From the NCBI GenBank assembly GCA_035532215.1, contig DATKRK010000163.1, positions 7,725-71,724 of the forward strand: 64,000 bases of DNA, read 5' to 3'. Positions within the stretch are counted from its first letter, which is position 1, and each line of letters starts with the position of its first letter. Source of the stretch: JAICIG01 sp035532215. Lineage in GTDB: Bacteria > Planctomycetota > Planctomycetia > Pirellulales > JAICIG01. This document shows, piece by piece, positions 28,930 to 36,867 of the stretch. Position numbers and translations under genes: made by a program. The notes under the pieces were generated by a model. The model saw only the letters and a program-made list of their open reading frames with translations, was not told the origin of the DNA and searched no databases.

Positions 28930-30315
28930 CTACCACCGCGCAGAAAAGCCGACGCCGGTAAAGACGTCGTCCACGCGATTGCTGATGCGTTTGCCGATCC
29001 TCGCGTCGAACTGAATGTTCGGCGTCAGGTAAAGGTACGTGCCCATGTCCAGAAAGTTTTGAGCTCGCGTATCGCCCGAGCCGGTGTTCTGGATCAGGAA
29101 CCACTCGTGGAAAGCGCCCACGCGCTTGGTCCACTGGGTGAGAATGCAACAGGACTGGTGCCACGACGCCTGCGACGTTCGCTCGATTTCGAAGCCGGGC
29201 ACGACCGAGCCGACCACCGACACGGGCGAGTTGCTCACCTTCAGGAAATCGCAACCGGTTTGCACTTTGAGATAGAGCCAGCGGCGCAATCCCCAGCCCC
29301 AGAGCAGGTTGAAGTGCGGCTGGACGGCGTTGGCCGAAACGCCGCCCGTGCCGGTCGGTATGAGAATGCCCGAGACCACCGTGAACATCGGCCGCCAGCC
29401 TTGTTGCTGGATCAACTCCCACTTGAAGCCGGCGTCGAGATCTTCGCCGCCGAACTGGGTCAGATGGATGTTTTGGGAATAGTCCTTGTAATCGGTCATC
29501 AAATAGCCGTTCCACTTCAACCGCAGTTCGAACTCGTTGGTCAGGCCGTACCGCAGCAGCGACTCGGGCAGTTGCCGAGTGCTGATGTGCGTCGGTCCGT
29601 CGTCGATCTTGTGGAACGTGTAACCCGTTTCCAAATAAGTCACGCCCTTGCCTACCGAGTAGACCGCATCGGTAAAGTCGGGCCGGTCGGTGTTGATGAT
29701 ATTGTAAAAATCCCATTCGTCGGGGATGGGGACGTTCAGAATGTTGGGCCGATTCGTGTACCAGAAGCTATTGGGATCATCGACTTCGAGGCTGCGCGGA
29801 CGCGGGTATTCGTCGGCTTCCTCGACGACGATGTTCGGCGACTCCCAATAGGGTCGCCACGTATCGGGTGCGTCGAAAGCGCCGCTGTTGGGTTCGCCTG
29901 CCGACCCCATCCGGAAGCCCGGACGCTGAGACGGCGCCAATCTCGCCTTGCGCGGATTCTGCAGTTGCGCTGCAAACGGGGAGCTTGCTTGGACCGAATC
30001 GGCTTCGGGAAAGGCGTTTCGCGACGCAAATCGAGAATCACGCTGGGCAAACTGCGGTTGCCGACGCGCCGTTGCCCCCGCAATACGGTATTCGGATCTG
30101 GGCGGATCGCCGGCGCGAGCCGAAGCGACGAAGGCGATCAACGCCATCAGCAGCCAACCGCCGCAACTGCGCCAAAGCCGGGCGAACCAAACGTTTCCGA
30201 CGACGTTTGCGTCGTCCTCGTCCTCCGAGCCAAACCGCGCGGACCGAACGCGCGAAACGATCCTGCGCCGCGATTGCCAGTGGAAAATGCAGGCTAAGCC
30301 GGGAACGCCTGACAT
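28930..30315 (-). CDS. Outer-membrane transporter-like beta-barrel protein
   Basis: About 461 residues from the ATG at 30315. An N-terminal basic stretch and hydrophobic segment (LLMALIAFVASARA) form a signal sequence, followed by a 120-residue low-complexity linker and a beta-rich C-terminal domain of about 280 residues. Its strands (TYLETGYTFHK, RYGLTNEFELRLKWNGYLMT, GILIPTGTGG) and the aromatic end GFSARW resemble the MetA-pathway 'transporter' family of outer-membrane barrels (PF13557 type). An alternative start at 30567, with GAGG upstream, gives 545 residues with a second hydrophobic stretch; the inserted part contains repeat-derived sequence, so I prefer the shorter form. Confidence 0.7.
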   Translation of the reverse strand: MSGVPGLACIFHWQSRRRIVSRVRSARFGSEDEDDANVVGNVWFARLWRSCGGWLLMALIAFVASARAGDPPRSEYRIAGATARRQPQFAQRDSRFASRNAFPEADSVQASSPFAAQLQNPRKARLAPSQRPGFRMGSAGEPNSGAFDAPDTWRPYWESPNIVVEEADEYPRPRSLEVDDPNSFWYTNRPNILNVPIPDEWDFYNIINTDRPDFTDAVYSVGKGVTYLETGYTFHKIDDGPTHISTRQLPESLLRYGLTNEFELRLKWNGYLMTDYKDYSQNIHLTQFGGEDLDAGFKWELIQQQGWRPMFTVVSGILIPTGTGGVSANAVQPHFNLLWGWGLRRWLYLKVQTGCDFLKVSNSPVSVVGSVVPGFEIERTSQASWHQSCCILTQWTKRVGAFHEWFLIQNTGSGDTRAQNFLDMGTYLYLTPNIQFDARIGKRISNRVDDVFTGVGFSARW

Positions 30316-30920
30316 CGAGACCGAAGGCCCTTGGCCGCCGCAGGGCGGCAGCCCGTCGATCGTCCTAGGTTTCGCAAGGGCTGCGCTCCGTTGAAACGGC
30401 GATTCGGCGCGGTCGCAACGAGCCAGCGAAGCTGGCGCCGCAGTCGGCGACGCGAGTACAAGCAGCAGAGGGGCAAAAACGGCGACCCATACGGCTTGAA
30501 ACTGGGGGCGCCCGCCCCGGCAGCGCCGCACGCCACAACGCGGCGCCTGCGATTGACCACGACTCATTGGGGAACCTCGTCGTTGCGAGCGCTCATTTCG
30601 CGCCCTTCCGCACAATTAATCGGGCCGCGCACAAATAACGCATGAATCCCCGTGCTGCAGGCGGCGCTGGCTTGCGCCGTGGTTAAAATCTGCCCCAAGC
30701 GCGGAGAGCCGCGTCCTCGCCCCGCTTCTCCATCCGACGGCGAATCTGAATCATTGCGCAGATTTTGCAGCTTGAATCCGCGATTGTTTCCCGGGTTTTC
30801 GCAAGCATAGGCTAAGCCAGGCAAAGCCGGATGTTTCCGGCAGAAATCTCGGCCGAGCAGCGACGCGCCGCTAGCATGGATAGTCGACTCGGATAGACCT
30901 GATCGCGGCGGAGGCGAGAA
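30316..30920. other. Gap with repeat-derived sequence, no convincing gene
   Basis: The first 250 bp may encode an N-terminal extension of the outer-membrane protein. They contain the inverted motif CCGCCGCAGGGCGGCAG near 30338-30354. The rest shows no frame with coding character on either strand. Confidence 0.4.
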
Positions 30921-31340
30921 ATGGGCGTCTGGTGGACGGTTCGCGGAGTGCTGGGAGGGGCTGCAGCAGGATACGCGCTTTGCTTGTTGTCGCGCGCCGA
31001 CAGTGCCCTCGAAGTCGTGAGTTTCGTGGGAGGCGCCGCGGCCCTGGGACTGCTTGCCGGATTAGGCGTCTCTTGCTTGAAACAACGTCGTCGCGACCTC
31101 TGCGAACCGCCCGCGTCGCCGCGAGGCGAGTGGTGGCTGTTGCGCGGGCTGCTGGGCGGCGTGTTCGCGGGCGTTGCCGCCGCCTATTATCTGGCGGCGC
31201 CCGCGTTGCCCTCGCGAAACGTCGTCTCGCTCTCCGTGCTTGCGTTCCTTTTCATCGGGTTGTTCTTTGGCTGGTCCATTGACATCGGTCAGGCGCTCGT
31301 TCGTAATCGAAGACTGCGGCGGACGCACGGCGGAGATTGA
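30921..31340 (+). CDS. Small four-span membrane protein with internal duplication
   Basis: A protein of 139 residues with GGAGGCGAG just upstream of the ATG. It is built of two similar halves: WWTVRGVLGGAAAGYAL with its following span, and WWLLRGLLGGVFAGVAAAYY with its following span. This gives four predicted membrane segments (about 5-24, 30-48, 68-88 and 97-116) and a basic tail. The glycine-rich spans suggest tight helix packing. No family recognised. Confidence 0.75.
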   Translation: MGVWWTVRGVLGGAAAGYALCLLSRADSALEVVSFVGGAAALGLLAGLGVSCLKQRRRDLCEPPASPRGEWWLLRGLLGGVFAGVAAAYYLAAPALPSRNVVSLSVLAFLFIGLFFGWSIDIGQALVRNRRLRRTHGGD

Positions 31341-31483
31341 TCGCCGCTGTTCTCGTCTATTTCCGGCTTCATTTTTCGTGCTTTCGTCTTTTCGCGTTTT
31401 CGTGATCCTCCGATCCGGCCTATACTGCGCCCGTATCACGATAAATCAGTTCAATCTAAAATCCGCCTCGGAGAATCTCATAC

Positions 31484-33487
31484 ATGGCCGCTTGCGTTCG
31501 TATGCTGTCGATCGCCGCGTTGTTCGCGCCGATAGCCGTGCTGAGCTGCGGCGCACTCTCGCAACTCGCCGCCGCTGAACCGCCAGCGGCGAAAGCCGTC
31601 AAGCGGCCGGCGAACCGGCTGGCGAAGGAGACCAGCCCGTACCTGCTGTTGCACGCGCACAATCCGGTCGAGTGGTTTCCCTGGGGCGAAGAGGCGCTGG
31701 CCAAGGCCAAGGCCGAAAAGAAGCTGATCTTTCTGTCGATCGGCTATTCGAGCTGCTATTGGTGTCATGTGATGGAACGCGAATCGTTCATGGATCAGGA
31801 GATCGCCGATTATCTGAACGAGCACTACGTGTGCATCAAGGTCGACCGCGAAGAGCGGCCCGACGTCGACGAGATTTACATGGCGGCCTTGCAGTTGCTC
31901 GGCCGGCGCGGAGGTTGGCCGCTGAGCATGTTTTTGACGCCCGAAGCGAAGCCGTTCTTCGGCGGCACGTACTTTCCGCCGCGGGATAAGGAACTGCCGG
32001 CGCCGCCGGGCGACGAGGAGGCGGCCGGCGAAAAGCGCATGGTCACCGGCTTCTTGACGCTTATCAAGCTGGTCGAGGATCGTTGGCAGCAGGCGCCCGA
32101 CGAACTGAACCGCGTCGGCGGCGAAGTGGCTGCGGCGGTCAAGCGGACGCTTGCCCGGCGGTCGCTGGCCGGCGCCGATCCGCTGGACAAGAACCTCGGC
32201 GACGTGGTGCTCGCGGAACTGGCCGCACAGTACGACGAGCAGTTCGGCGGCTTCGGCTTCAGTGCGGACCAGCCGCAGCGACCGAAGTTCCCCGAGCCGC
32301 CGAACCTGACATTTCTAATCGATCGCATCCGGCGCTTCGACGACGAGCGGGCCCGGAAAATGCTCGTCGGCACGCTCGAACGCATGGCCGCGGGCGGGAT
32401 TCGCGACCACGTCGGAGGCGGCTTTCATCGCTACAGCACCGACCGCTATTGGCGAATTCCGCATTTCGAAAAGATGCTCTACGACAACGCGCAACTCGCG
32501 AGCGTCTACGCCGCAGCCCACAACATCACCGGCCGAGACGATTTCAAGCGGGTCGCCGAAGAGATTCTGGCGTTCGTCGATCGGGAGTTGAGCGATCCGG
32601 AGGGAGGATTTTATTCGGCCCTCGACGCCGAAACCGACGCCCGCGAGGGCGCCTATTACGTTTGGACGCGAACGGAACTCGAGCAGGCGCTCGATGCCGA
32701 CGAGTTCGCCTTGCTGGCCGACGTTTACGGCGTCAGCGCCGGGCCGAACTTCGAGGAGTACTCGGTGCTGCTCTTGCCGCGGTCGCTGGCCGACGCGGCC
32801 AAGAAACATCACCTAACGCCCGCCGAGCTTTCCCAACGCCTCGAACCAATCTGCGTGAAATTGCTCGCGGAGCGCGAAAAGCGGAAACGCCCGCTGACCG
32901 ATACCAAAGTTCTCGCCGGCTGGAACGGCTTGATGATTCGCGGGCTGGCCGACGCCGGCCGGCTGCATGAGCGTCGCGCGTATGTCGATCGCGCGATCCG
33001 TGCCGCCGAATTTGCACTCGAGAAGCTGCGCACGCCCGACGGCCGCTTGTTGCACACGTACGGCGGCGGACAGGCGAAGCTGAATGCTTATTTGGACGAT
33101 TACGCCTTTCTCGTCAACGGCCTGATCGCCTTGCACCAAGCCACTGGCGACGCCCGTTGGCTTGCGGCGGCGCAACAGTTGACCGAAAAGCAAATCGAAC
33201 TGTTTTGGGATCAGACCGAGGGCGGGTTTTACTTTACGTCGAGCGACCACGAAGAGCTGCTGGCTCGCAGCAAGGATCCGGTCGATTCGGTCATGCCCTC
33301 GGGCAATGCCGTGGCGGCGAGCAACCTGGTCTATCTCTCTCGGGCCCTTTCCAAGCCAGACTACCTGATTCGCGCCCGCCAGACGGTAACCGCCTTCGCT
33401 GGATTTCTCTCCCAGAATCCCGCTTCGATGCCGCGCATGGCCGCCGTGTGGACCGCCATCTCCGCGGCCGACAAAAAAGACGAATGA
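31484..33487 (+). CDS. DUF255/YyaL-type thioredoxin-fold protein with signal peptide
   Basis: A protein of 667 residues. The signal peptide (MLSIAALFAPIAVLSCGALS) is followed by the conserved start NRLAKETSPYLLLHAHNPVEW. A thioredoxin-like domain follows, with the redox pair in SSCYWCHVMERESF (about residues 86-99) and GGWPLSMFLTPEAKPFFGGT. The remaining 450 residues form an (alpha/alpha)6-type barrel like glycosidases or epimerases, including DTKVLAGWNGLMIRGLADAG. It belongs to the family of bacterial YyaL and human SPATA20. An exported form suggests periplasmic action. The reaction is unknown. Its stop overlaps the next gene as ATGA. Confidence 0.9.
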   Translation: MAACVRMLSIAALFAPIAVLSCGALSQLAAAEPPAAKAVKRPANRLAKETSPYLLLHAHNPVEWFPWGEEALAKAKAEKKLIFLSIGYSSCYWCHVMERESFMDQEIADYLNEHYVCIKVDREERPDVDEIYMAALQLLGRRGGWPLSMFLTPEAKPFFGGTYFPPRDKELPAPPGDEEAAGEKRMVTGFLTLIKLVEDRWQQAPDELNRVGGEVAAAVKRTLARRSLAGADPLDKNLGDVVLAELAAQYDEQFGGFGFSADQPQRPKFPEPPNLTFLIDRIRRFDDERARKMLVGTLERMAAGGIRDHVGGGFHRYSTDRYWRIPHFEKMLYDNAQLASVYAAAHNITGRDDFKRVAEEILAFVDRELSDPEGGFYSALDAETDAREGAYYVWTRTELEQALDADEFALLADVYGVSAGPNFEEYSVLLLPRSLADAAKKHHLTPAELSQRLEPICVKLLAEREKRKRPLTDTKVLAGWNGLMIRGLADAGRLHERRAYVDRAIRAAEFALEKLRTPDGRLLHTYGGGQAKLNAYLDDYAFLVNGLIALHQATGDARWLAAAQQLTEKQIELFWDQTEGGFYFTSSDHEELLARSKDPVDSVMPSGNAVAASNLVYLSRALSKPDYLIRARQTVTAFAGFLSQNPASMPRMAAVWTAISAADKKDE

Positions 33488-33768
33488 CCGAGAATCCGTA
33501 TCAGCCCTCCTCGACGAACCCGGCGGATTTGCAGGAATTAGGACAGCCGCTGGCCGACGCCTTGGAGGCTTATCGGCAGGCGCACGGCCGCTTTCCGCCT
33601 TCACTTGCCGCCGCCGGCCTGGCGCCGGTCGACACGCCGGCAGGAACATTCGAATATCGGGTGGCGCAAGACGGCCGGCGCGCGTCGATCTTCATCGGCG
33701 ATTTTGCCCGGCGGCGGTTCCGCGCTCGTTGGAGCAGCGAGATCGGCTGGTTTTTGGAGAGTCATTGA
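33484..33768 (+). CDS. Small hypothetical protein coupled to the YyaL-type gene
   Basis: A protein of 94 residues starting at an ATG inside the preceding stop codon (ATGA), so translation is probably coupled. It has an amphipathic helix (LGQPLADALEAYRQAHGRFP) followed by short strands (FEYRVAQDG, ASIFIGDF). The helix-then-strand shape with AYRQAHGRFPPSL recalls the globular part of pseudopilins, but there is no membrane segment. No function assigned. Confidence 0.65.
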   Translation: MTENPYQPSSTNPADLQELGQPLADALEAYRQAHGRFPPSLAAAGLAPVDTPAGTFEYRVAQDGRRASIFIGDFARRRFRARWSSEIGWFLESH

Positions 33769-33842
33769 GAATGGGCGCCGAGCCGCGGATTCAATCTTCA
33801 ACTAAACCACGGATGGCGCGGAGCGGCGAAGCCGCAACCAAA

Positions 33843-33894
33843 GTCGCTTTTCGCTCCGCGAAAAAGGCGCCTTTTTCGCGGAGCGAAAAGCGAC
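33843..33894. repeat. RAYT-family REP doublet
   Basis: A 52-bp core with the same GTCG + CTTTTCGCTCCGCGAAAA units as around the RAYT at 21.9-22.5 kb, 11 kb away. The stretch 33769-34171 has no gene apart from this and the next repeat. Confidence 0.88.
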
Positions 33895-33985
33895 TTTCTG
33901 GAGCCTGAGTTTGAATTTCCCGCCGCGAAACCCGGCTTGACCCTCAGGGCGAAATCTTCGCGGCCCACGAAGAAACAGAACGTTT

Positions 33986-34039
33986 GTAGTACGGATCACA
34001 CGGATTTCTTTATATCCGTGAAATCCGTGTCATCCGTGG
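33986..34039. repeat. Inverted repeat ACGGATCACACGGATTT, with a GTAG beside it
   Basis: The arms 33991-34007 and 34021-34037 are inverted copies with one mismatch and a 13-bp loop. GTAG lies at 33986-33989. A related motif, CACGGATG, recurs near 6356-6435. Confidence 0.6.
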
Positions 34040-34171
34040 TTCCTGCCATCTTCCCCAATCATCCGTCCCTCCTGTCAGCGAAGGGGCGATTTTGATATTT
34101 TGGGCGCTTCGACAAGAACCTGGCGGCGGTCTTTCGCGACGCCGAATCGATTCAACATGGGAGAAGAGAAC

Positions 34172-35566
34172 ATGCCCGTCACCACCCAATCGATGGCTCG
34201 CTTGTGCCGCACGCTGCTCGGTGACGATCCGGAAATTGCGCAGCTTTCGCTTGGCGACTACCTGAGCGCCATTCCGCGGCTCGATTCGCTGGCCGACGTT
34301 CCGGCGGGCACGCCGGTCTTGGTGCGTGGCGACGTCGACTCCAAGCCGGGCGACAAGATCGGCGAAGGCGACGTGCGGCTGCGTTCAATGGCTGCGACCT
34401 TGGAGTTCGGACGCGGCAAGGGTTGGAAGCAGATCATCTTCGGCCACATCGGCCGCAAGCCGGAAGGCAGTCTGAAGGCCGTCGGCAAACGGCTGGGCGA
34501 ATTGCTGAAGTGCGAGATTCCGCTCGTCGGCGATTGGCTGGACGAGAGCTCGCTGACGGTCCGCAAGGAAGCCGCCGATGCCATTGCCGCCGCGCCGCCG
34601 GGCGGCATCGTGCTGTTGGAGAACGCTCGCAAGTACGACATCGAGCGCGTGCTCTGGAAGGCCAAGCCGCAAGACGCCGATCAATTGGCCGAACGCCTGG
34701 CCAAGCTGGCCAACGAAATGGCCGCCAAATTGGCTCAAGTCTACGTGAACGAAGCCCTGTCTGCGGGCAGTGTCGACGCGTCGACGACCGCCGTGCCGCT
34801 GGCGATGGATCGGGTGGCGCTGGGCAGCTACGTGGCCGCCGAATTCGACGGGCCCATGCAACGCTGCCTGGGCGCCCAATTGGTCGTCTTCAGCGGCCTG
34901 AAGACCGACAAGCTCGACGACCTGGAGGCCATGATCGCCCGCGGCACGATCCGCTGGGTGTTCACGGCAGGTTCGCTGGCGATGGCATTGAAGAAGGCCG
35001 CCGCCGAACTTGACGGTACGCAGTTCGCCCTGGGCATCGCCGAGAATCCCGATCACAAGGACAAGCCCTACTACATCGCCCGCGAGCGAGTGGATCAGGC
35101 AAAGCGGATGCTGTCCGAGGGCCGCGCGAAGGGCATTCGCTTCGTGCTGCCGGTCGATTTCGTGTTGCAAGACGGTCGCACGAGCGAGCAGATCGGAGCG
35201 GACGATCAGCAATTCGACGTCGGTCCCAAAACGAGCGAACTGTTTGCGGAACAAGTCGGCGCCTTCATCGCCGAACAAAAGGCCGCGGGCCAAGGCGCGG
35301 TCGCGTTCCACAACGGGGTGTTCGGCATGTTCGAAGACTCCCGGTTCGAAGACGGCACGCGCAAATTCATTTCGCAACTGAAGCGCATGAAGGACGCGGG
35401 AGTCGAAGTCTACGTGGGCGGCGGCGAAGGGGGCGCAGCGTTGGAGCGCTACGGCCAGCCCGACTGGGTCACGCACTGCTTCACCGCGGGCGGGACGGTG
35501 CTCAACGCGCTGGGCAGCAACCCCGTGCCTTACCTGCAAGCCTTGCGATTGGCCGCGAAGGGTTGA
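34172..35566 (+). CDS. Divergent phosphoglycerate kinase homologue
   Basis: A protein of 464 residues. The ATG at 34172 is chosen because GGGAGAAGAG lies 3-13 bases upstream. The two-domain PGK plan is visible: VLVRGDVDSKPGD (strand 1 region), FGHIGRKPEGSLKAVGKRLGELL (cf. the SHxGRP and SLxPVxxxLxxLL motifs), IVLLENARKY (cf. LLENxRF), and GGGEGGAALERYG with THCFTAGGTVLNALG at the end. Several canonical residues differ: the usual RxDxNVP is RGDVDSK, and the ATP-site GGGD-T/S is GGGEGG. The chain is also longer than the standard 390-400. It may be a specialised or inactive paralogue, or the lineage's only PGK; the window cannot decide. It stands alone, without gap or tpi. Confidence 0.75.
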   Translation: MPVTTQSMARLCRTLLGDDPEIAQLSLGDYLSAIPRLDSLADVPAGTPVLVRGDVDSKPGDKIGEGDVRLRSMAATLEFGRGKGWKQIIFGHIGRKPEGSLKAVGKRLGELLKCEIPLVGDWLDESSLTVRKEAADAIAAAPPGGIVLLENARKYDIERVLWKAKPQDADQLAERLAKLANEMAAKLAQVYVNEALSAGSVDASTTAVPLAMDRVALGSYVAAEFDGPMQRCLGAQLVVFSGLKTDKLDDLEAMIARGTIRWVFTAGSLAMALKKAAAELDGTQFALGIAENPDHKDKPYYIARERVDQAKRMLSEGRAKGIRFVLPVDFVLQDGRTSEQIGADDQQFDVGPKTSELFAEQVGAFIAEQKAAGQGAVAFHNGVFGMFEDSRFEDGTRKFISQLKRMKDAGVEVYVGGGEGGAALERYGQPDWVTHCFTAGGTVLNALGSNPVPYLQALRLAAKG

Positions 35567-35603
35567 ACCGGCTTCGGCCCAGGCCGCAGCCGTTGATCGT
35601 TTG

Positions 35604-35921
35604 CTAGCGCACCCGGCGGCAAAGTTCGGCCAGCGCCTCGAACGCCTGGATGACTTCCGCCTCGTCGCGCAGCTCGCGCGCCGCCCGTTCTAGCGCCTCG
35701 GCGAAGGGCGTGATCTGGTGGAACCCATGACTGCCAGCCGAGCCTTTGAGTTGATGGGCGCAATTGGCCACGCCGGCCCAATCTCGGGCAACGACCTGAC
35801 TGCGCAGCCTTTCCATTCGATCGGGCATTTCGGCCACATAGAGCGCCACGATATCGCCCAGATCCGGATCTTGAGCAAGGGCTGACACGAGCGGTTCGAA
35901 ATCGGAGACTTGGTCGCTCAT
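35604..35921 (-). CDS. HPt (histidine phosphotransfer) domain protein
   Basis: A protein of 105 residues, a single four-helix HPt domain. The phosphorylated histidine is in CAHQLKGSAGSHGF (about residues 54-67), matching the AHxLKGxxxxxG signature. Stand-alone HPt proteins carry phosphate between hybrid kinases and response regulators. No kinase or regulator is encoded nearby, so it must be an orphan intermediate. Confidence 0.9.
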   Translation of the reverse strand: MSDQVSDFEPLVSALAQDPDLGDIVALYVAEMPDRMERLRSQVVARDWAGVANCAHQLKGSAGSHGFHQITPFAEALERAARELRDEAEVIQAFEALAELCRRVR

Positions 35922-36322
35922 CGGCGCGCCTTGAAACGTCTGATGCTTGCGAAGCTTGGCGATGTCAAACGCCCTCGATGGACGTTTCCATATTAAAAAT
36001 AAGTCATTTTCCCAACGAGTTGGGGCAAAAAGGACCGGATTTCTCTGGCGCAGTTTTGCCGCCTTCGATCGACGGCCACGCCCGGTTGTTTCGACGATTT
36101 TGGTTGTGCGCCCGAATAATCCGATCTGCCGACTTCATCGGTGCTGCATCACCGTCGCAGATCGTGCAAGACGCACGACCGTCAAAGCGCACGCTTCACG
36201 TAAAAGTGGAATGCAGATTTCCCAATTAACGCCGCCGGTCAAGCGGGACGATAGGTGCCAGTAGCTAGAGCCTAGATAACCTAGGTTTACCATTTTACTG
36301 CTGCATGCAGGAGATTTCCCCG

Positions 36323-36667
36323 ATGAACGCGAAGTTTCTGTTTCCGCTGATCGCCGTGGTTGGTCTGTTTTTGGCTGGCAGCCAGGACGCAAACGCCGGC
36401 TTGTTTAGCCGCCACTGCTGCCGGCCGAGCTGCTGCGAGCCCACTTGCTGCGAACCGGCTTGCTGCGAGCCCACTTGCTGCGAACCGGCCTGCTGCGAAC
36501 CCGCTTGCTGCGAACCCGCTTGCTGCGAGCCGTGCTGCGACCCGTGCTGTCACCGCCGCCCGTTTCGTGATTTCTGCAAACGGATTCGCAACCGTTGCCA
36601 CTCCTGCTTCAGCTCATGCTGCAACGACTGCTGCGATAGCTGCTGCACCTCGAGCTGCTGCAACTAG
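36323..36667 (+). CDS. Secreted cysteine-rich protein with CCEP pentapeptide repeats
   Basis: A protein of 114 residues with CAGGAG upstream. The signal peptide (FLFPLIAVVGLFLAGSQDANA) is followed by a mature chain holding 31 cysteines. Residues 32-75 are a run of CCxP units: one CCRP, seven CCEP(A/T/C) and one CCDP, encoded by a 15-nt repeat such as TGCTGCGAACCCGCT. A basic middle (HRRPFRDFCKRIRNRC) precedes CC-rich ends (SSCC, NDCCDSCC, TSSCCN). Possible roles are disulfide-linked wall or stalk material, or metal binding; neither is shown. A strong terminator follows. The 400 bp before it (35922-36322) show no gene. Confidence 0.8.
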   Translation: MNAKFLFPLIAVVGLFLAGSQDANAGLFSRHCCRPSCCEPTCCEPACCEPTCCEPACCEPACCEPACCEPCCDPCCHRRPFRDFCKRIRNRCHSCFSSCCNDCCDSCCTSSCCN

Positions 36668-36722
36668 TAAGGGGGGCGCCGGGCGGCGCAATTGCGCCCC
36701 CTGGCTAGAACCTAGTCAGATC

Positions 36723-36760
36723 AAAAACGGCTGTCGCCAGCAATGCGGCAGCCGTTTTTT
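36723..36760 (+). terminator. Rho-independent terminator after the cysteine-rich gene
   Basis: Stem AAAACGGCTG (36724-36733) pairs perfectly with CAGCCGTTTT (36749-36758) and is followed by more T. Confidence 0.85.
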
Positions 36761-36867
36761 GCGCGCGCTAGGGAGAATTTTCTTGACTTCGGCCCGCCCA
36801 GTTCGGAATCTATAAGACTGGCAAGCGCTCACTGCATGGAACAGATAGAGAAACGAGGAGTGTCGTC

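Noticed and set aside
35947..36264. 105-codon plus-strand frame before the cysteine-rich gene
   Set aside because: No ribosome site, no family signal and composition unlike neighbouring genes; treated as non-coding.
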